Origin: Streptomyces sp. DH41
GTDB taxonomy: Bacteria; Actinomycetota; Actinomycetes; Streptomycetales; Streptomycetaceae
NCBI RefSeq assembly: GCF_029813785.1
Contig: NZ_JARVKY010000029.1
Span: forward strand, 32,699 to 96,698
Length of the DNA: 64,000 bases
Reading direction: 5' to 3'
Made by a program: the position numbers and the translations under genes. The notes beneath the pieces were generated by a model that was not told the DNA's origin, made no database searches, and worked only from the letters and a program-made list of their open reading frames with translations. Position 1 is the first letter of the stretch. The number at the start of each line of letters is the position of its first letter. Below are positions 1 to 9,238 of this stretch, one piece after another.

Positions 1-2259
1 TTCGCCAGACGCCGGTTCCTCGGGTACGTCCTGGCCGCGCCGACGCTGACGACCGCGGCCCAGCTCGTCCCCGCCTTGGAGGCGCGGGCGGACATCCCCT
101 CGCCGGAGATCACGGAACTGATCGACCTCAACGACGTGATGACGGCCGCGGCCCTGCCGACGTCCGGCCTGATCACGGTCGAGGTGAACACGGACGGCAC
201 CGTGTCCTTCGCGCTGCCGCGGACCGAAGTGGGACAGGGCATCACGACGTCGACGGCCATGCTGATCGCCGAGGAACTCGGCATCCCCCTCACCCGGGTG
301 CACATCACCCTGGCCGACGCGCGCCCGGAGCTGCTGTTCAATCAGCTCACCGGCGGGTCGAACACGACGTTCTCGACCTACACCCCGATCCGGGTCGCCG
401 CAGCCATCGCCCGGCAGCGGCTGCTCCGGGCGGCGGCGACCGAATGGGACACCGCCCTCACCGAGCTGACCTGGGATGCCGGAGTCGTCACCGGCCCCGG
501 GAACCGGAGCGCCGGCATAGGGACACTCTCCCGCAAGGCGGCGGGCGTGCGGACCGAGGAGGTGTCGGTCGGCCTCAAGCCTCGCGACATGTTCACCGTC
601 ATCGGCAAGCCGCACAACCGCGTCGACGCCCGCGCGGCGGTCACCGGGCGTAAGAGGTTCACGCTGGACCTCGACGTCCCGGACGCCCTGCCGACCATGG
701 TCTGCCGTCCGCCGACGATCAACGGCGAGGTCGGATCGGTGTCCAATCTGTCCGAGGTCCGTTCCCTGCCCGGTGTCACCGACGTCGTCGTGATACCGAC
801 CGGGGTGGTGGTGCGGGCGACCACCTTCGGCCGGTGCGTCGACGCGGTGCGTGCCCTGCGGGTGACATGGAAGCCCGGCAGCGCCGAGGGCAAGTCCGAC
901 GACTCCGTGCTCAAGGAACTACGGGCGGCCGAACTGCCCCTGGGCCTCCCGCCGCTGACACCGAGCGTGGAGGAGAGGTTCACCTTCCACTTCCGTAGCA
1001 ACAGCGCGCTGGAACCCAACTGCGCGATAGCCGACGTGCGTTCCGACCGTGCCGAGGTCTGGTCGAGCCTGAAGGCCCCGATCGTCGCGAAGGAGGCGAT
1101 CGCCGCCAGGCTCGGCCTGCCGCTCCAGGCGGTGACCGTGCATGTCACGGAGGGGGGCGGGTCCTTCGGCCGCAAGCTCTTCTTCGACGCCGCGCTGGAG
1201 GCCGTCGAGGTCTCCCGGCGGATCCGCAAGCCGGTGAAACTCATGTGGCACCGCGCCGACGACTCCCGCCAGGGACGCACCCACCCCATGGCCACCTCCC
1301 GAGTACGCATCTCCTACCTGGGCGACACCGTCCTCGGCTACAAGCAGCGGCACACCAGCGTGTCCACCGACCTCGGCCACGGACTCGGGGAGATCTTCAC
1401 CGCCCTGGCCGCGAGACTGCCGGTGGGTGACATCGGGTTCTCCCAGACCTTCTTCCAGCTCTCCCAGTCGATGCCCTACGACTTCGGCGCGAACAGCCGG
1501 CTGCTGAGCGAGACCGACAAGGGCTTCAACACCGGCAGCATGCGCAACGTCTACTCCCCCGACGTCACCTGCGCCCGGGAGCTCCTCGTCGACCGGCTCG
1601 CCGCCAGGATGGGCAAGGACCCTTACCGGTTCCGGCACGACTTCCTGGGGGACGACCGCGCGCGTGCCGTGCTGGACAAGGCCGCCGAGGCCGGAAACTG
1701 GGGCCGGAGCATGCCCGCCGGTACGGCGCAGGGCATCGCCTTCCACTCCGAATACCACTCCGCCGGCGCGGTGCTGGTGGAACTCGACTGCCGCCCCGAG
1801 ACCGTCGGCCGCCCCATCCGCGACGGCGTCGCCGGCCCCCGCGTCACCAAGGCCGTCATCGCCGTGGACGTCGGCCTGGCCGTCAACCCGCGTGGTCTGG
1901 AAGCACAGATGATGGGCTGCCTGATGGACGGCATCGCCCTGACCCTGACCTCCAGCCTGCACCTGCGCGACGGACACTTCCTCGAAGCCAGCTGGGACAA
2001 CTACTTCTACACCCGGCAGTGGAACACACCGCCCGAACTCCGGGTCATCGTCATGCCACCCACCACCGGCGAACCCGGCGGCGCCGGGGAACTCGGCGTC
2101 GCCGCCTCCATGGCCGCGGTCGCCTGCGCGTACGGCCGCGCCACCGGCACCATGCCCACGGTCTTCCCCGTCAACCACGGCACGCTCTCCTTCGAACCGA
2201 AACCCACCGTCCCGCCCGTCCCCGCCTCCCCCACCGACGGCCTGGATCACGTCCGCTGA
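1..2259 (+). CDS. Molybdopterin-binding subunit of a xanthine-dehydrogenase-family enzyme (isoquinoline 1-oxidoreductase beta-like), 5'-partial
   Basis: Large catalytic subunit of a molybdenum hydroxylase. The reading frame is open from base 1 and begins RRRFLGYVLAAPTL, a twin-arginine signal, so the true start lies before the window and the enzyme is probably exported folded. Family motifs seen are EVGQGITTS near the N-terminus, the EPN loop (SALEPNCAIADV), GGGSFGRK, and the C-terminal GEPGGAGELG holding the expected catalytic Glu. Layout and length match the single-chain IorB type (about 750 aa), not the bacterial XdhA/XdhB split. The 2Fe-2S partner follows 27 bp downstream. Substrate cannot be told; aldehydes or N-heterocycles are usual for the family. 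A TTG within the frame at 76 is not the start. Confidence 0.93.
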   Translation, partial: FARRRFLGYVLAAPTLTTAAQLVPALEARADIPSPEITELIDLNDVMTAAALPTSGLITVEVNTDGTVSFALPRTEVGQGITTSTAMLIAEELGIPLTRVHITLADARPELLFNQLTGGSNTTFSTYTPIRVAAAIARQRLLRAAATEWDTALTELTWDAGVVTGPGNRSAGIGTLSRKAAGVRTEEVSVGLKPRDMFTVIGKPHNRVDARAAVTGRKRFTLDLDVPDALPTMVCRPPTINGEVGSVSNLSEVRSLPGVTDVVVIPTGVVVRATTFGRCVDAVRALRVTWKPGSAEGKSDDSVLKELRAAELPLGLPPLTPSVEERFTFHFRSNSALEPNCAIADVRSDRAEVWSSLKAPIVAKEAIAARLGLPLQAVTVHVTEGGGSFGRKLFFDAALEAVEVSRRIRKPVKLMWHRADDSRQGRTHPMATSRVRISYLGDTVLGYKQRHTSVSTDLGHGLGEIFTALAARLPVGDIGFSQTFFQLSQSMPYDFGANSRLLSETDKGFNTGSMRNVYSPDVTCARELLVDRLAARMGKDPYRFRHDFLGDDRARAVLDKAAEAGNWGRSMPAGTAQGIAFHSEYHSAGAVLVELDCRPETVGRPIRDGVAGPRVTKAVIAVDVGLAVNPRGLEAQMMGCLMDGIALTLTSSLHLRDGHFLEASWDNYFYTRQWNTPPELRVIVMPPTTGEPGGAGELGVAASMAAVACAYGRATGTMPTVFPVNHGTLSFEPKPTVPPVPASPTDGLDHVR

Positions 2260-2286
2260 AGTCCGCTGAATCACCTGGGAGTTCCC

Positions 2287-2763
2287 GTGCCCGAGCACAC
2301 ATTTCGCCTCAACGGCGAACAGGTCACCGTCGACGCCCCGGACGACGAGCGACTGCTGTGGGTCCTTCGCGACATCCTCGGCGTCACCGGACCGAAGTAC
2401 GGCTGCGGCATCAACGTCTGCAAAGCCTGTACGAGCCACCTCAACGGCAGGGCGGCCAACCCCTGCTCCATCCCGGTGAAGGACCTGCGGCCGTCCGACG
2501 AGGTCACCACCATCGAAGGGCTCCCGGCCACCGTGGGCGCGGACCTGCACCCGATGCAGGAGGCATGGCTCGACCACGACGTGGCCCAGTGCGGCTACTG
2601 CCAGCCCGGCCAGATCATGGCCGCCGTCGCCCTGGTCCGCCGGGTCAAGGAGGAGGGCCGCACGGTCACCGAGGCCGACCTGGACGGCATCCGCAACATC
2701 TGCCGCTGCGGCACCTACCCCCGTATCCGTGAGGCGATCAGAGCCGGCTCCGAGAACATGTGA
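2287..2763 (+). CDS. (2Fe-2S)-binding subunit of molybdenum hydroxylase (IorA-like)
   Basis: Small electron-transfer subunit (158 aa, GTG start) carrying two 2Fe-2S clusters. The N-terminal plant-ferredoxin part has CGINVCKAC and a later Cys (NPC). The C-terminal helical part has CGYCQPG and CRCGTYPR, the usual pairs for the second cluster next to the molybdopterin cytosine dinucleotide. It passes electrons from the molybdenum site in the preceding gene to an acceptor. No cytochrome or FAD subunit follows, so the physiological acceptor is unknown. It has no signal peptide and would be co-exported with its Tat partner by hitchhiking. Confidence 0.95.
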   Translation: MPEHTFRLNGEQVTVDAPDDERLLWVLRDILGVTGPKYGCGINVCKACTSHLNGRAANPCSIPVKDLRPSDEVTTIEGLPATVGADLHPMQEAWLDHDVAQCGYCQPGQIMAAVALVRRVKEEGRTVTEADLDGIRNICRCGTYPRIREAIRAGSENM

Positions 2764-2787
2764 CCAGACAAATGAGGGGAGGACGTC

Positions 2788-3819
2788 GTGTCCGCTCGTC
2801 GTCCGACGATCGTGCTCATCACCGTGGCCGTGATCCTGACCACCGCCGCGGCAGTCCTTCGCCTCGTCGTCGCCCCGAACGCGACGAAGCTGCCCGGTGA
2901 CACCGACCAGACGGTGCACTACGCGGGCGAGGCCACCCTGCTGGACAGCGATGCCCTGCGGGCCGGGGACACCGCGCACGCGCTCCGGTCCGGCGTCCCC
3001 ATCACCGTGGACCGTCGGGTGCGGGTCACGTCCACACACGGCGACACGGCCGTGCTGGAGGACGTGCTGACGGTCCACGCCGGCGAGCAGTCCCTGCCCA
3101 GCTCGAAGACGTACGCCATCGACCGGGGAAGCAGGAAGGGCACGTCACCACCGGCCTCGACACCGGTGGAGCCCTCGCGGGGCGCGCTGAGCGCGGCCTT
3201 CCCGCCGGAGGCGGCGCAGGACGACTCCTACACGTACTACGACGCGACGACCCGCTCGATCGTGCCGGTCCGCTACACCGGGACCGCGCAACGGGAGGGC
3301 CGTGAGGTGAACGTCTACGAGATCAAGGTCTCGGCGCCCGTCAAGGACCCTGAGACGCTCGAACCGCTCCCGTCCGCCCTGCCGAAGAAGCTCGTCGCGA
3401 GCCTGGTGCCCGGGCTCGACTCCCCGGCCGGAGCCCGCGTCACGCCCGCGGCGCTGTCCGCGCTGCCCGATCCCGTACCGCTCGGCTACCTGGGTCGGTC
3501 CACCCTGGTCGCCTACGTCGACCAGCAGACCGGCATCGCCATCGATCAGTCCGTGAGCAGGCGGGTCGTGGCGACCACCTCCGTGGCCGGTGCGCAGACC
3601 CCCCTGATGCCGGTATCCGCCTTCAGCTTCGAGGTCACTCCCGAGAGCGTCGGCGACCTGGGCGACAGAGCGGCATCAGCCGGCCTCATGCTCACTCTCC
3701 AGACCGGCATCGCTCCACTCGCCCTGACCGTCGTCGCCGCCGTGCTCGTCCTGGTCGCGTTCCGACTCGGACGAGTTGCCGGAGTAGCCGCATCCGGCGG
3801 TCGAGGTCGAGGTCGGTGA
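2788..3819 (+). CDS. DUF3068 (PorA-like) membrane-anchored protein
   Basis: 343 aa protein with an N-terminal membrane segment (residues about 7-27) and a C-terminal one (about 315-335, LTVVAAVLVLVAFRLG), the layout of the DUF3068 family common in actinomycetes, whose central part lies outside the membrane. It starts at a GTG preceded by GAGGGGAGG. It lies 24 bp after the 2Fe-2S gene, so it may be cotranscribed with the hydroxylase, but no functional link is known. The exact role is unknown. Confidence 0.85.
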   Translation: MSARRPTIVLITVAVILTTAAAVLRLVVAPNATKLPGDTDQTVHYAGEATLLDSDALRAGDTAHALRSGVPITVDRRVRVTSTHGDTAVLEDVLTVHAGEQSLPSSKTYAIDRGSRKGTSPPASTPVEPSRGALSAAFPPEAAQDDSYTYYDATTRSIVPVRYTGTAQREGREVNVYEIKVSAPVKDPETLEPLPSALPKKLVASLVPGLDSPAGARVTPAALSALPDPVPLGYLGRSTLVAYVDQQTGIAIDQSVSRRVVATTSVAGAQTPLMPVSAFSFEVTPESVGDLGDRAASAGLMLTLQTGIAPLALTVVAAVLVLVAFRLGRVAGVAASGGRGRGR

Positions 3820-3836
3820 GCGACCCGTGAGCCGGC

Positions 3837-4721
3837 TCAGTTGGGCCGAACGTTTTCGAGTTCCGCCAGCTCCCGCGTGTCCAGCGTGAGCTCAACGGCC
3901 CTGGCCGAGTCGGTGATGGAGGCCGGACGGCTGGCTCCCGGTACCGGGATCACTGCCGGGGAGCGGGCGAGCAGCCAGGCCAGGGCGATCCGCTGTGGAC
4001 TGACGCCGCGTTCGGCGGCGATGCGGTGGAAGGCCGTGCCGACGGAGGTAGGGCCGGCGGGGCCGTCGAGGGAACTGCGGGAGATTCCGCCGAGTGGGCT
4101 CCAGGGCAGGAAGGCGAGCCCCAGCTGTTCACTCAGCCGCAGCTCGGGCTCGCTGTCGCGGACGGCGGGCGAGTACTGGTTCTGCACGGAGACGAGTCCG
4201 TCGCCGAGGATCTGATGTGCCTGGCGGATCTGAGCGGTGGTCACGTTGGAGATGCCGGCGGCGCGGATCGTGCCGGCTTCGAGCAGCTCGCGCAGCGCTC
4301 CGACGGATTCCGCCCAGGGCACGGTCGGGTCCGGCTTGTGCAGCTGGTACAAGCCGATCGCGTCGGCGCCCAGGCGCTTGGCGGAGGCTTCAGCGGCTTG
4401 CTTGAGGTGGGCAGGGGTGGCGGTGACGGTCCAACTCCCGTCGCCGGGGCGGCCGCGGCCGCCCTTGGTGGCCACCAGGACATGGGAGGTGTCGCCGCCG
4501 TAGCGGGCCAGGGCGCGGGCGATCAGCAGCTCGTTGTGGCCCGCCTCGTCGGCGTGCCAGTGGTAGCTGTCGGCGGTGTCGACAAGGGTGACACCGGCGT
4601 CGAGGGCGGCGTGGACGGTGGCGATGGCCCGCGTCTCGTCCGGGCGGTGCTCGATGGACAGCGGCATGGCGCCCAGGCCGATGGCGCTGACGGTGGTGTG
4701 GGCGATGGTGCGGTACCGCAT
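3837..4721 (-). CDS. Aldo/keto reductase
   Basis: NADPH-dependent oxidoreductase of the AKR TIM-barrel family, 294 aa. Seen are the N-terminal IGLGAMPL strand, the catalytic region DTADSY (Asp and Tyr), ATKGG (Lys), LYQLHKPD (His) and the C-terminal cofactor stretch VIPVPGASRPASI. The ATG at 4721 was chosen over in-frame upstream codons because GAGGAGC sits just before it and the homology begins there. It lies 14 bp downstream of the epimerase-like gene on the same strand, so the two are probably one operon, facing a LysR gene that may control it. Confidence 0.92.
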   Translation of the reverse strand: MRYRTIAHTTVSAIGLGAMPLSIEHRPDETRAIATVHAALDAGVTLVDTADSYHWHADEAGHNELLIARALARYGGDTSHVLVATKGGRGRPGDGSWTVTATPAHLKQAAEASAKRLGADAIGLYQLHKPDPTVPWAESVGALRELLEAGTIRAAGISNVTTAQIRQAHQILGDGLVSVQNQYSPAVRDSEPELRLSEQLGLAFLPWSPLGGISRSSLDGPAGPTSVGTAFHRIAAERGVSPQRIALAWLLARSPAVIPVPGASRPASITDSARAVELTLDTRELAELENVRPN

Positions 4722-4735
4722 GGTGGCCTTGCTCC

Positions 4736-5674
4736 TCAATCGGTGGGAACGGCGGATACGGCGAGGGCTTCGGCGACGGCGCCGGGCAGCCAGTCGGTGG
4801 TGCGGGAGAAGGAGAAACCCAGCGCCTTCGCGCGGGCGTTGCTCATGGCGTAGTGGCGGTCGACTGAGAACGGCGAAACCTCCTCGCCCGCTGCGGCGGT
4901 CCGGTAGACGGCTTCCCGGCCGGCCTGCGCGGCGACGGTCTCGGCGAGGCCGTGCACATCGAGTGGGCCGTCGGAGCAGGCGTTGACCGGGCCCGTGAAG
5001 TCGGCTGCGGTCGCCCACATCAGCAGGTCCGCCAGCTCCTCGTAGTGGATGAAGACCGTGGGCAGCGCCTTCGCGTGCACAGTGATCTCTTCGCCCAGGG
5101 TGACGCGCCCGGCGTAGTGCGCCAGCCTGCCGGTGAATTCCCGCACGCCGCCGCCGAGCACATGGGCGCTGCGCACGGTGGCGAAGGAGAAGCCGGCGGC
5201 GTGGGTGAAGACGGCCTCGGCCTGCCGCTTGCCCTCGGCGTAGTGCGCCTCCAGGTAGGCGTCGTCGTGCCAGGGCAGGTCCATGGCCACCTTCCAGGTG
5301 GCCGGGTCCACACTCTCCTCCGACACCGGCGTCCCCGAGGGCACGGCGGGCAGGGCGGCGGTCGCGGGGTCGTAGACCTCGATCGTGGAGGTCATGACGT
5401 AGCGCCGGGTGCGGCCGGCGAAGGCGCGGGCGGCGACGGCGGCCTGTACCGGGGTGTAGCAGACCTGGTCCACCACGACGTCGAAGGCGCGGGCGTCGAG
5501 CGCGGCCGTCAGGGCGGCCTCGTCGTCGCGGTCGACGACGAGGTGCTCGACGCCGGCAGGCGGCGGGGTGGAGCCGCGGTTGATCACAGTGACCTGGTGG
5601 CCGGCGGCCTGCAGGCGCTCTACCAGGAGCTTTCCGAAGTACCGGCTTCCGCCGATGACGCAGATCCTTTGCAT
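4736..5674 (-). CDS. NAD(P)-dependent epimerase/dehydratase-like protein
   Basis: Extended-SDR-like Rossmann protein, 312 aa from the ATG at 5674 (MQRICVIGGSRYFGK); a 9-residue longer form from 5701 is possible. The nucleotide loop is GGSRYFG, followed by an acidic segment (VVDRDDE) and the DVVVDQVCYTP stretch seen in reductase-like atypical SDRs. The usual YxxxK pair is replaced by a less standard YAEGKRQAE. First gene of a two-gene operon with the aldo/keto reductase, and divergent from the LysR gene at 5745. Substrate unknown. Confidence 0.88.
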   Translation of the reverse strand: MQRICVIGGSRYFGKLLVERLQAAGHQVTVINRGSTPPPAGVEHLVVDRDDEAALTAALDARAFDVVVDQVCYTPVQAAVAARAFAGRTRRYVMTSTIEVYDPATAALPAVPSGTPVSEESVDPATWKVAMDLPWHDDAYLEAHYAEGKRQAEAVFTHAAGFSFATVRSAHVLGGGVREFTGRLAHYAGRVTLGEEITVHAKALPTVFIHYEELADLLMWATAADFTGPVNACSDGPLDVHGLAETVAAQAGREAVYRTAAAGEEVSPFSVDRHYAMSNARAKALGFSFSRTTDWLPGAVAEALAVSAVPTD

Positions 5675-5744
5675 GTCCCCATCCTGGAGACCTATCGTCA
5701 TCAGCGGAAGTCCTGGCTTACTGGGTACGTATTAAGGAAAACTG

Positions 5745-6653
5745 TTGATCGATGTGCAGCGGCTCCGCGTCCTGCGGGCGGTGGCGGAGCACGGCAGCTT
5801 CAACCAGGCGGCCGCGGCTCTCCGCCTCACCCCCTCGGCCGTATCCCAGCAGGTGGCTGCCCTGGAACGCGGCCTCGGTGCCCAGGTCGTCGCGCGCAGC
5901 ACCCGAGGCGTCACACTCACACAGGCCGGCCAGATCATGGTCGGCGCCGCCGAATCCGTCGCCGCGGAGCTCGAACACGCACAACAGCGGATCGCCGAGC
6001 TCAGCACCGGCCGCACCCAGCTCACCGCCGCCACTTTCACCAGCGGCGGCAGGCTCTTGCTGCCCGCCGCTCTCACCCAGCTCATGGCAGCCCATCCCCG
6101 CACCGTTCTCCACGTCAGGGAGGGCGAGCCCGAGGACACCCTCCCACTCGTCCGTCAAGGTGCCGTGGACCTCGCCCTCGCCTACCACTTCGACGGCCCG
6201 CTCCCCGTCGGGCCGGGCGCCGGCGCCGGCCTGGAGTGGACGCCGCTCCTGGAGGACCCCCTGCACGTCGTGCTGCCGCAGGGGCACCGACTCGCCGACC
6301 ACGACGCGCTGGACCTCGCCGCTCTGGCGGCCGAACCCTGGGTGCTCGGCTGCCTGAAGACCGAGGCATACCTGCGCCGTTTCGCCGAGCGGGCCGGCTT
6401 CGATCCGGAGATCCGCGGCACCACCACCGACTACTTCTTCGCCCGCTCCCTCGTCGCCGCGGGCATGGGCGTCTCCCTGATCCCCTCCATCGCACTCGCC
6501 CCCGAGGTCCCGGGGCTGAGCACCGTCCCGGTCAAGTCGCCGGGCCCGGTGCGGCACATCGGCGTCGCCACGCTCAACGGCCGTGACCGGCCCCACGTCG
6601 CGACGCTCATTCACGCCCTTCGCGAGCAGGCGGCGCGGCACACCGGGCATTGA
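5745..6653 (+). CDS. LysR-family transcriptional regulator
   Basis: 302 aa regulator with an N-terminal winged HTH (residues 1-60, FNQAAAALRLTPSAVSQQV) and a LysR substrate-binding domain (about 90-295). The start is a TTG at 5745 with AAGGAAA eight bases upstream; no better in-frame start exists. It is divergent from the epimerase/aldo-keto reductase operon with a 70 bp gap, the classic arrangement for a LysR regulator and its target. The effector is unknown. Confidence 0.93.
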   Translation: MIDVQRLRVLRAVAEHGSFNQAAAALRLTPSAVSQQVAALERGLGAQVVARSTRGVTLTQAGQIMVGAAESVAAELEHAQQRIAELSTGRTQLTAATFTSGGRLLLPAALTQLMAAHPRTVLHVREGEPEDTLPLVRQGAVDLALAYHFDGPLPVGPGAGAGLEWTPLLEDPLHVVLPQGHRLADHDALDLAALAAEPWVLGCLKTEAYLRRFAERAGFDPEIRGTTTDYFFARSLVAAGMGVSLIPSIALAPEVPGLSTVPVKSPGPVRHIGVATLNGRDRPHVATLIHALREQAARHTGH

Positions 6654-7129
6654 TCCGCCTCCCTGACGTGGGTACTTCTGGGACCACAGCGTCACCTTCG
6701 TCGCGGCGGACAACTCCCCAGAGCCGGTCGTCGCCGACTGAGTGGCAGCCGTGGACGTAGGTGACGCCGTGGGTGCGGCGGTACTCGGACGCCCGGAGGG
6801 CCTGGATGACCCAGTCGGCTTCGGCCTGGTATCTCAACTCGGCTGTGGTGGTGGGCCATCTCGCCGGTTCCGGTCCGGCCCCCTCCGATGAACGATCGTA
6901 GTGGCGAGAGCGGATCAGGCCGCGTTGGCGGCGCTGGGTCTCAGTGCGGACGAACTGACCGACATGGGCTCGGAGCGGGTCCTTGTCGGGGATCCCGGCG
7001 TACGAAAGGTCCTGAGGTTTGGCCGTATCCGCCAGCTCGGTACTCCCCGGCCTCTCCCGACGTCGCCTCGCGTGACCGGCGTGGTCGCTGGGCGGAAGTC
7101 GGTGGACATCGCAGCGTGCGTTGACCAGG
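6654..7129. other. Gene-poor stretch with degraded coding traces
   Basis: 476 bp without a gene that can be recognised. On the minus strand around 6654-6880 a frame reads TTAELRYQAEADWVIQ and then GVTYVHGCHSV, which looks protein-like but has no clear start. On the plus strand 6901-7130 reads ADQAALAALGLSADEL before losing its character. Both may be remnants. Codon bias is weak compared with the flanking genes. Confidence 0.35.
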
Positions 7130-7684
7130 ATGACGGCCGTGTCAGAGCCCAGCGGCGTCCACGTGGCCGACTATGACCCGAGCTGGCCCCGGCGGGCCGC
7201 TATCGCTATCGATGCTCTCCGGGCAGCGACACCTGGGCTGTTCGTAGAGATCGAGCACATCGGGTCGACCGCTGTCCCGGGACTGGCGGCCAAGCCCGTC
7301 ATCGACCTGATGGCCGCCGTCCACGACCTCACACACGCTGCGCCTCACCAGGCGGCGCTCACCGACCTCGGCTTCCACGCACACGACAACGGGATGACTG
7401 ACCGGCTGCTGTACGTCCGCGCGGATAGCGGGGTTCGCAGCCATGTCCTGCACGTGGTGACCCTGGAGAGTTGGCCTACCCGGAACCAGAGGATATTCCG
7501 GGACCACCTGCGCGCCCACCCCGAGGACGCGATGCGATATGCACAGCTCAAGCGCGCAATCGTCGCTGCTGGTACGGGGCCGGGTGAGTATGCACGAGCC
7601 AAAACGGCGCTGGTACAGGAACTCACCGACCGTGCGCGCGCACAACTCGGTCTGCCATCTGTACCTGTGTGGGAGAAGCGGTGA
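7130..7684 (+). CDS. GrpB family protein (UPF0157, nucleotidyltransferase fold)
   Basis: Protein of the GrpB/UPF0157 family, about 184 aa. The signature EHIGSTAVPGLAAKPVIDLM is complete, followed by HVVTLES, RNQRIFRDHLRAHP and the C-terminal helix YARAKTALVQEL. The fold is that of nucleotidyltransferases, but the substrate is unknown; the domain also occurs fused to CoaE. ATG at 7130 is preferred, a TTG at 7121 being the alternative; neither has a strong ribosome site. It is a stand-alone gene in the low-density accessory region. Confidence 0.9.
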   Translation: MTAVSEPSGVHVADYDPSWPRRAAIAIDALRAATPGLFVEIEHIGSTAVPGLAAKPVIDLMAAVHDLTHAAPHQAALTDLGFHAHDNGMTDRLLYVRADSGVRSHVLHVVTLESWPTRNQRIFRDHLRAHPEDAMRYAQLKRAIVAAGTGPGEYARAKTALVQELTDRARAQLGLPSVPVWEKR

Positions 7685-7760
7685 GTCTTTGCCGATCTGG
7701 TTGGGGCGACTCCGGAGCGTGTACCACTCGCCAGCGACCGACCTCAGGCACTGCCGCAGG

Positions 7761-7868
7761 TCAACGGGCCCTTCCGCGAGGCTTCAGTGGTACAGCCGGT
7801 AGCTCGGGGGCGGGCAGTGGGGCGCCGTCGTAGCCCTTGACCTCCCCGAACCGGGAGCCTTCCATCCA
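7761..7868 (-). pseudogene. Detached 3' end of a pirin gene (108-bp copy)
   Basis: The last 36 codons of a pirin-like gene, including its TGA stop (7761-7763). The encoded WMEGSRFGEVKGYDGAPL and PVPLKPRGR match the C-terminus of the intact pirin gene at 12192-13157. Compared by eye with 12192-12299 there are about 12 mismatches in 108 positions, all in the stop-proximal 46 bp; the remaining 62 bp (7807-7868) are identical. Upstream of 7868 the similarity stops abruptly and no pirin body follows. The sequence 7869-8013 beyond it is unassigned. Confidence 0.88.
7761..7868. repeat. Left copy of 108-bp direct repeat (partner 12192-12299)
   Basis: Same orientation as the partner, offset exactly 4431 bp with no indels. 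The two copies bracket the accessory segment that holds the DUF1963, HAD and TetR genes and two transposase remnants. Confidence 0.9.
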
Positions 7869-8013
7869 CGTGGGCGAGTGTGAGCAGGGCCTGACGGCCA
7901 GCGCTCGCGACAGCAAGAACCCTCCCGGCCCGTTCGTGACCATTGGCGCTGATGCCTGGACAGCCTGTTGTGAATAGCCTTCGTTTCCGGGGGTAGAGGT
8001 GCGTCGAACCTGT

Positions 8014-8883
8014 TCACGGGGCATCGAAAATGGTCACGGTTAGCGCCTTGTCCCACCGAGCGGCGGCCAGGTCGTCGTGGCGGATCATAAATTTCGTGTA
8101 GTGCTCCTCGTAGACCCGTGCTTCATTGGCGAGCGGTATCCATTCACTCGCCAGCCGGAGCGCGTCCTCGTCCAGATAGGACAACCCATGTCCCTTCGGG
8201 AGGGTCTTCGCCAAGATGCTGCCGACCGTCAACTCGTCATCGGCGTACCCGCCGATGACGAGGTAGGCGCCGGACGACCAGAGGCCGTATGCCAGAGACC
8301 GAAGTTCGTCCAGGTGCGGCAGTTCACGTTCCATGTACCGAGCCAACTGCTGCTGGAAGGGTGACATGTCGTCCCACTCGAGATCCTCCCAGAACTCGTG
8401 CCAGTCCTCGTCCTCGTCGCCCTCCTCAAGCCAAAGGGGTAGATCGGCTCTGAGTTCGGCGCAGACGTCGATCCGCTCGCCGACACACGCGGAGTTGGGA
8501 GGTTCCGCGACCGCGGTTTCGGTGCCGTCCGGCACATACAGGACTCGCGCGTACTGCCCCGGATCGGCCCGCCATCCGCCGAAGTCCATCTCTTGGTGAA
8601 CGAAGAAGAGCAGCGTCCCGTCCGCCGGCAGGTCGAAGTCGTCGACCCTCGGCAGCGCCCCACAATCGACGGAGAGGAGCAACGGCAACGGAATGTCCCC
8701 GGCGGACGGCCATTTCATGCCCACCGGCAGCCGGGGCAACCCACCGATGTGTCCGACCGGAGGACCATCACCACGCCCGGACAATCCGATCGCCAAGCGA
8801 AGGTACTGGCTGAACCTGTTGATCTCGTCGTCCGGGATGCCCAACTCAAGCGCTGCCCGACGAAACTCTCCCTGATGATCCAT
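8014..8883 (-). CDS. DUF1963 (YwqG-like) protein
   Basis: 289 aa protein of the DUF1963/YwqG family. The diagnostic segment is HIGGLPRLPVGMKWP near residue 45, followed by LPLLLSVDCGALP, LLFFVHQEMDFG and, at the C-terminus, IGGYADDELT. The middle is strongly acidic (EEGDEDEDW). The family has no settled biochemical function. Starting at ATG 8883 (MDHQGEF) gives the usual N-terminus; an in-frame upstream Met at 8940 is possible. It is monocistronic in the accessory segment. Confidence 0.85.
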   Translation of the reverse strand: MDHQGEFRRAALELGIPDDEINRFSQYLRLAIGLSGRGDGPPVGHIGGLPRLPVGMKWPSAGDIPLPLLLSVDCGALPRVDDFDLPADGTLLFFVHQEMDFGGWRADPGQYARVLYVPDGTETAVAEPPNSACVGERIDVCAELRADLPLWLEEGDEDEDWHEFWEDLEWDDMSPFQQQLARYMERELPHLDELRSLAYGLWSSGAYLVIGGYADDELTVGSILAKTLPKGHGLSYLDEDALRLASEWIPLANEARVYEEHYTKFMIRHDDLAAARWDKALTVTIFDAP

Positions 8884-9238
8884 GCCCGAGAAGATAGACT
8901 CCTTCCAATTCGACTGTGTCAGCGGGGCGTTGGTGAGCATGGGTGGTACGTGGTGGATCTGAGTGGTCGGTCACCTGGATCATCCCAGCCGGATCCGCCT
9001 CCAGGAAGCCGCGCAACTCCAAGGCGAGGCCGCATGTCCGTTCCGGGAGCGTGGTCAGTCCTGCCTTCGAAGTGCCACTCGTCGCCGGGGAATGGATGGT
9101 GCAGCCCATGTCCGTTGGGCATGGGCTCCCACATGCTTGGCTGAGATCGTCAGATCTCGTTCCAAGACACACCAGGTGCGGGGCATTTCGGGATCCTCGT
9201 GGGCTGCGCGCCGCGACAGGCGTGGCATCATCGCGCGG
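8884..9238. other. Intergenic region with an 8-bp-arm inverted repeat
   Basis: 355 bp between the divergent DUF1963 and 9239 genes. The one structured element is AGCCCATG (9103-9110), 9 nt, then CATGGGCT (9120-9127), a perfect dyad that could be an operator or a hairpin. No gene is supported here. Confidence 0.4.

Noticed and set aside
919..3078. Very long open frame on the strand opposite to the molybdenum hydroxylase genes
   Set aside because: A GC-bias shadow: it lacks recognisable motifs and opposes two genes with complete family signatures.
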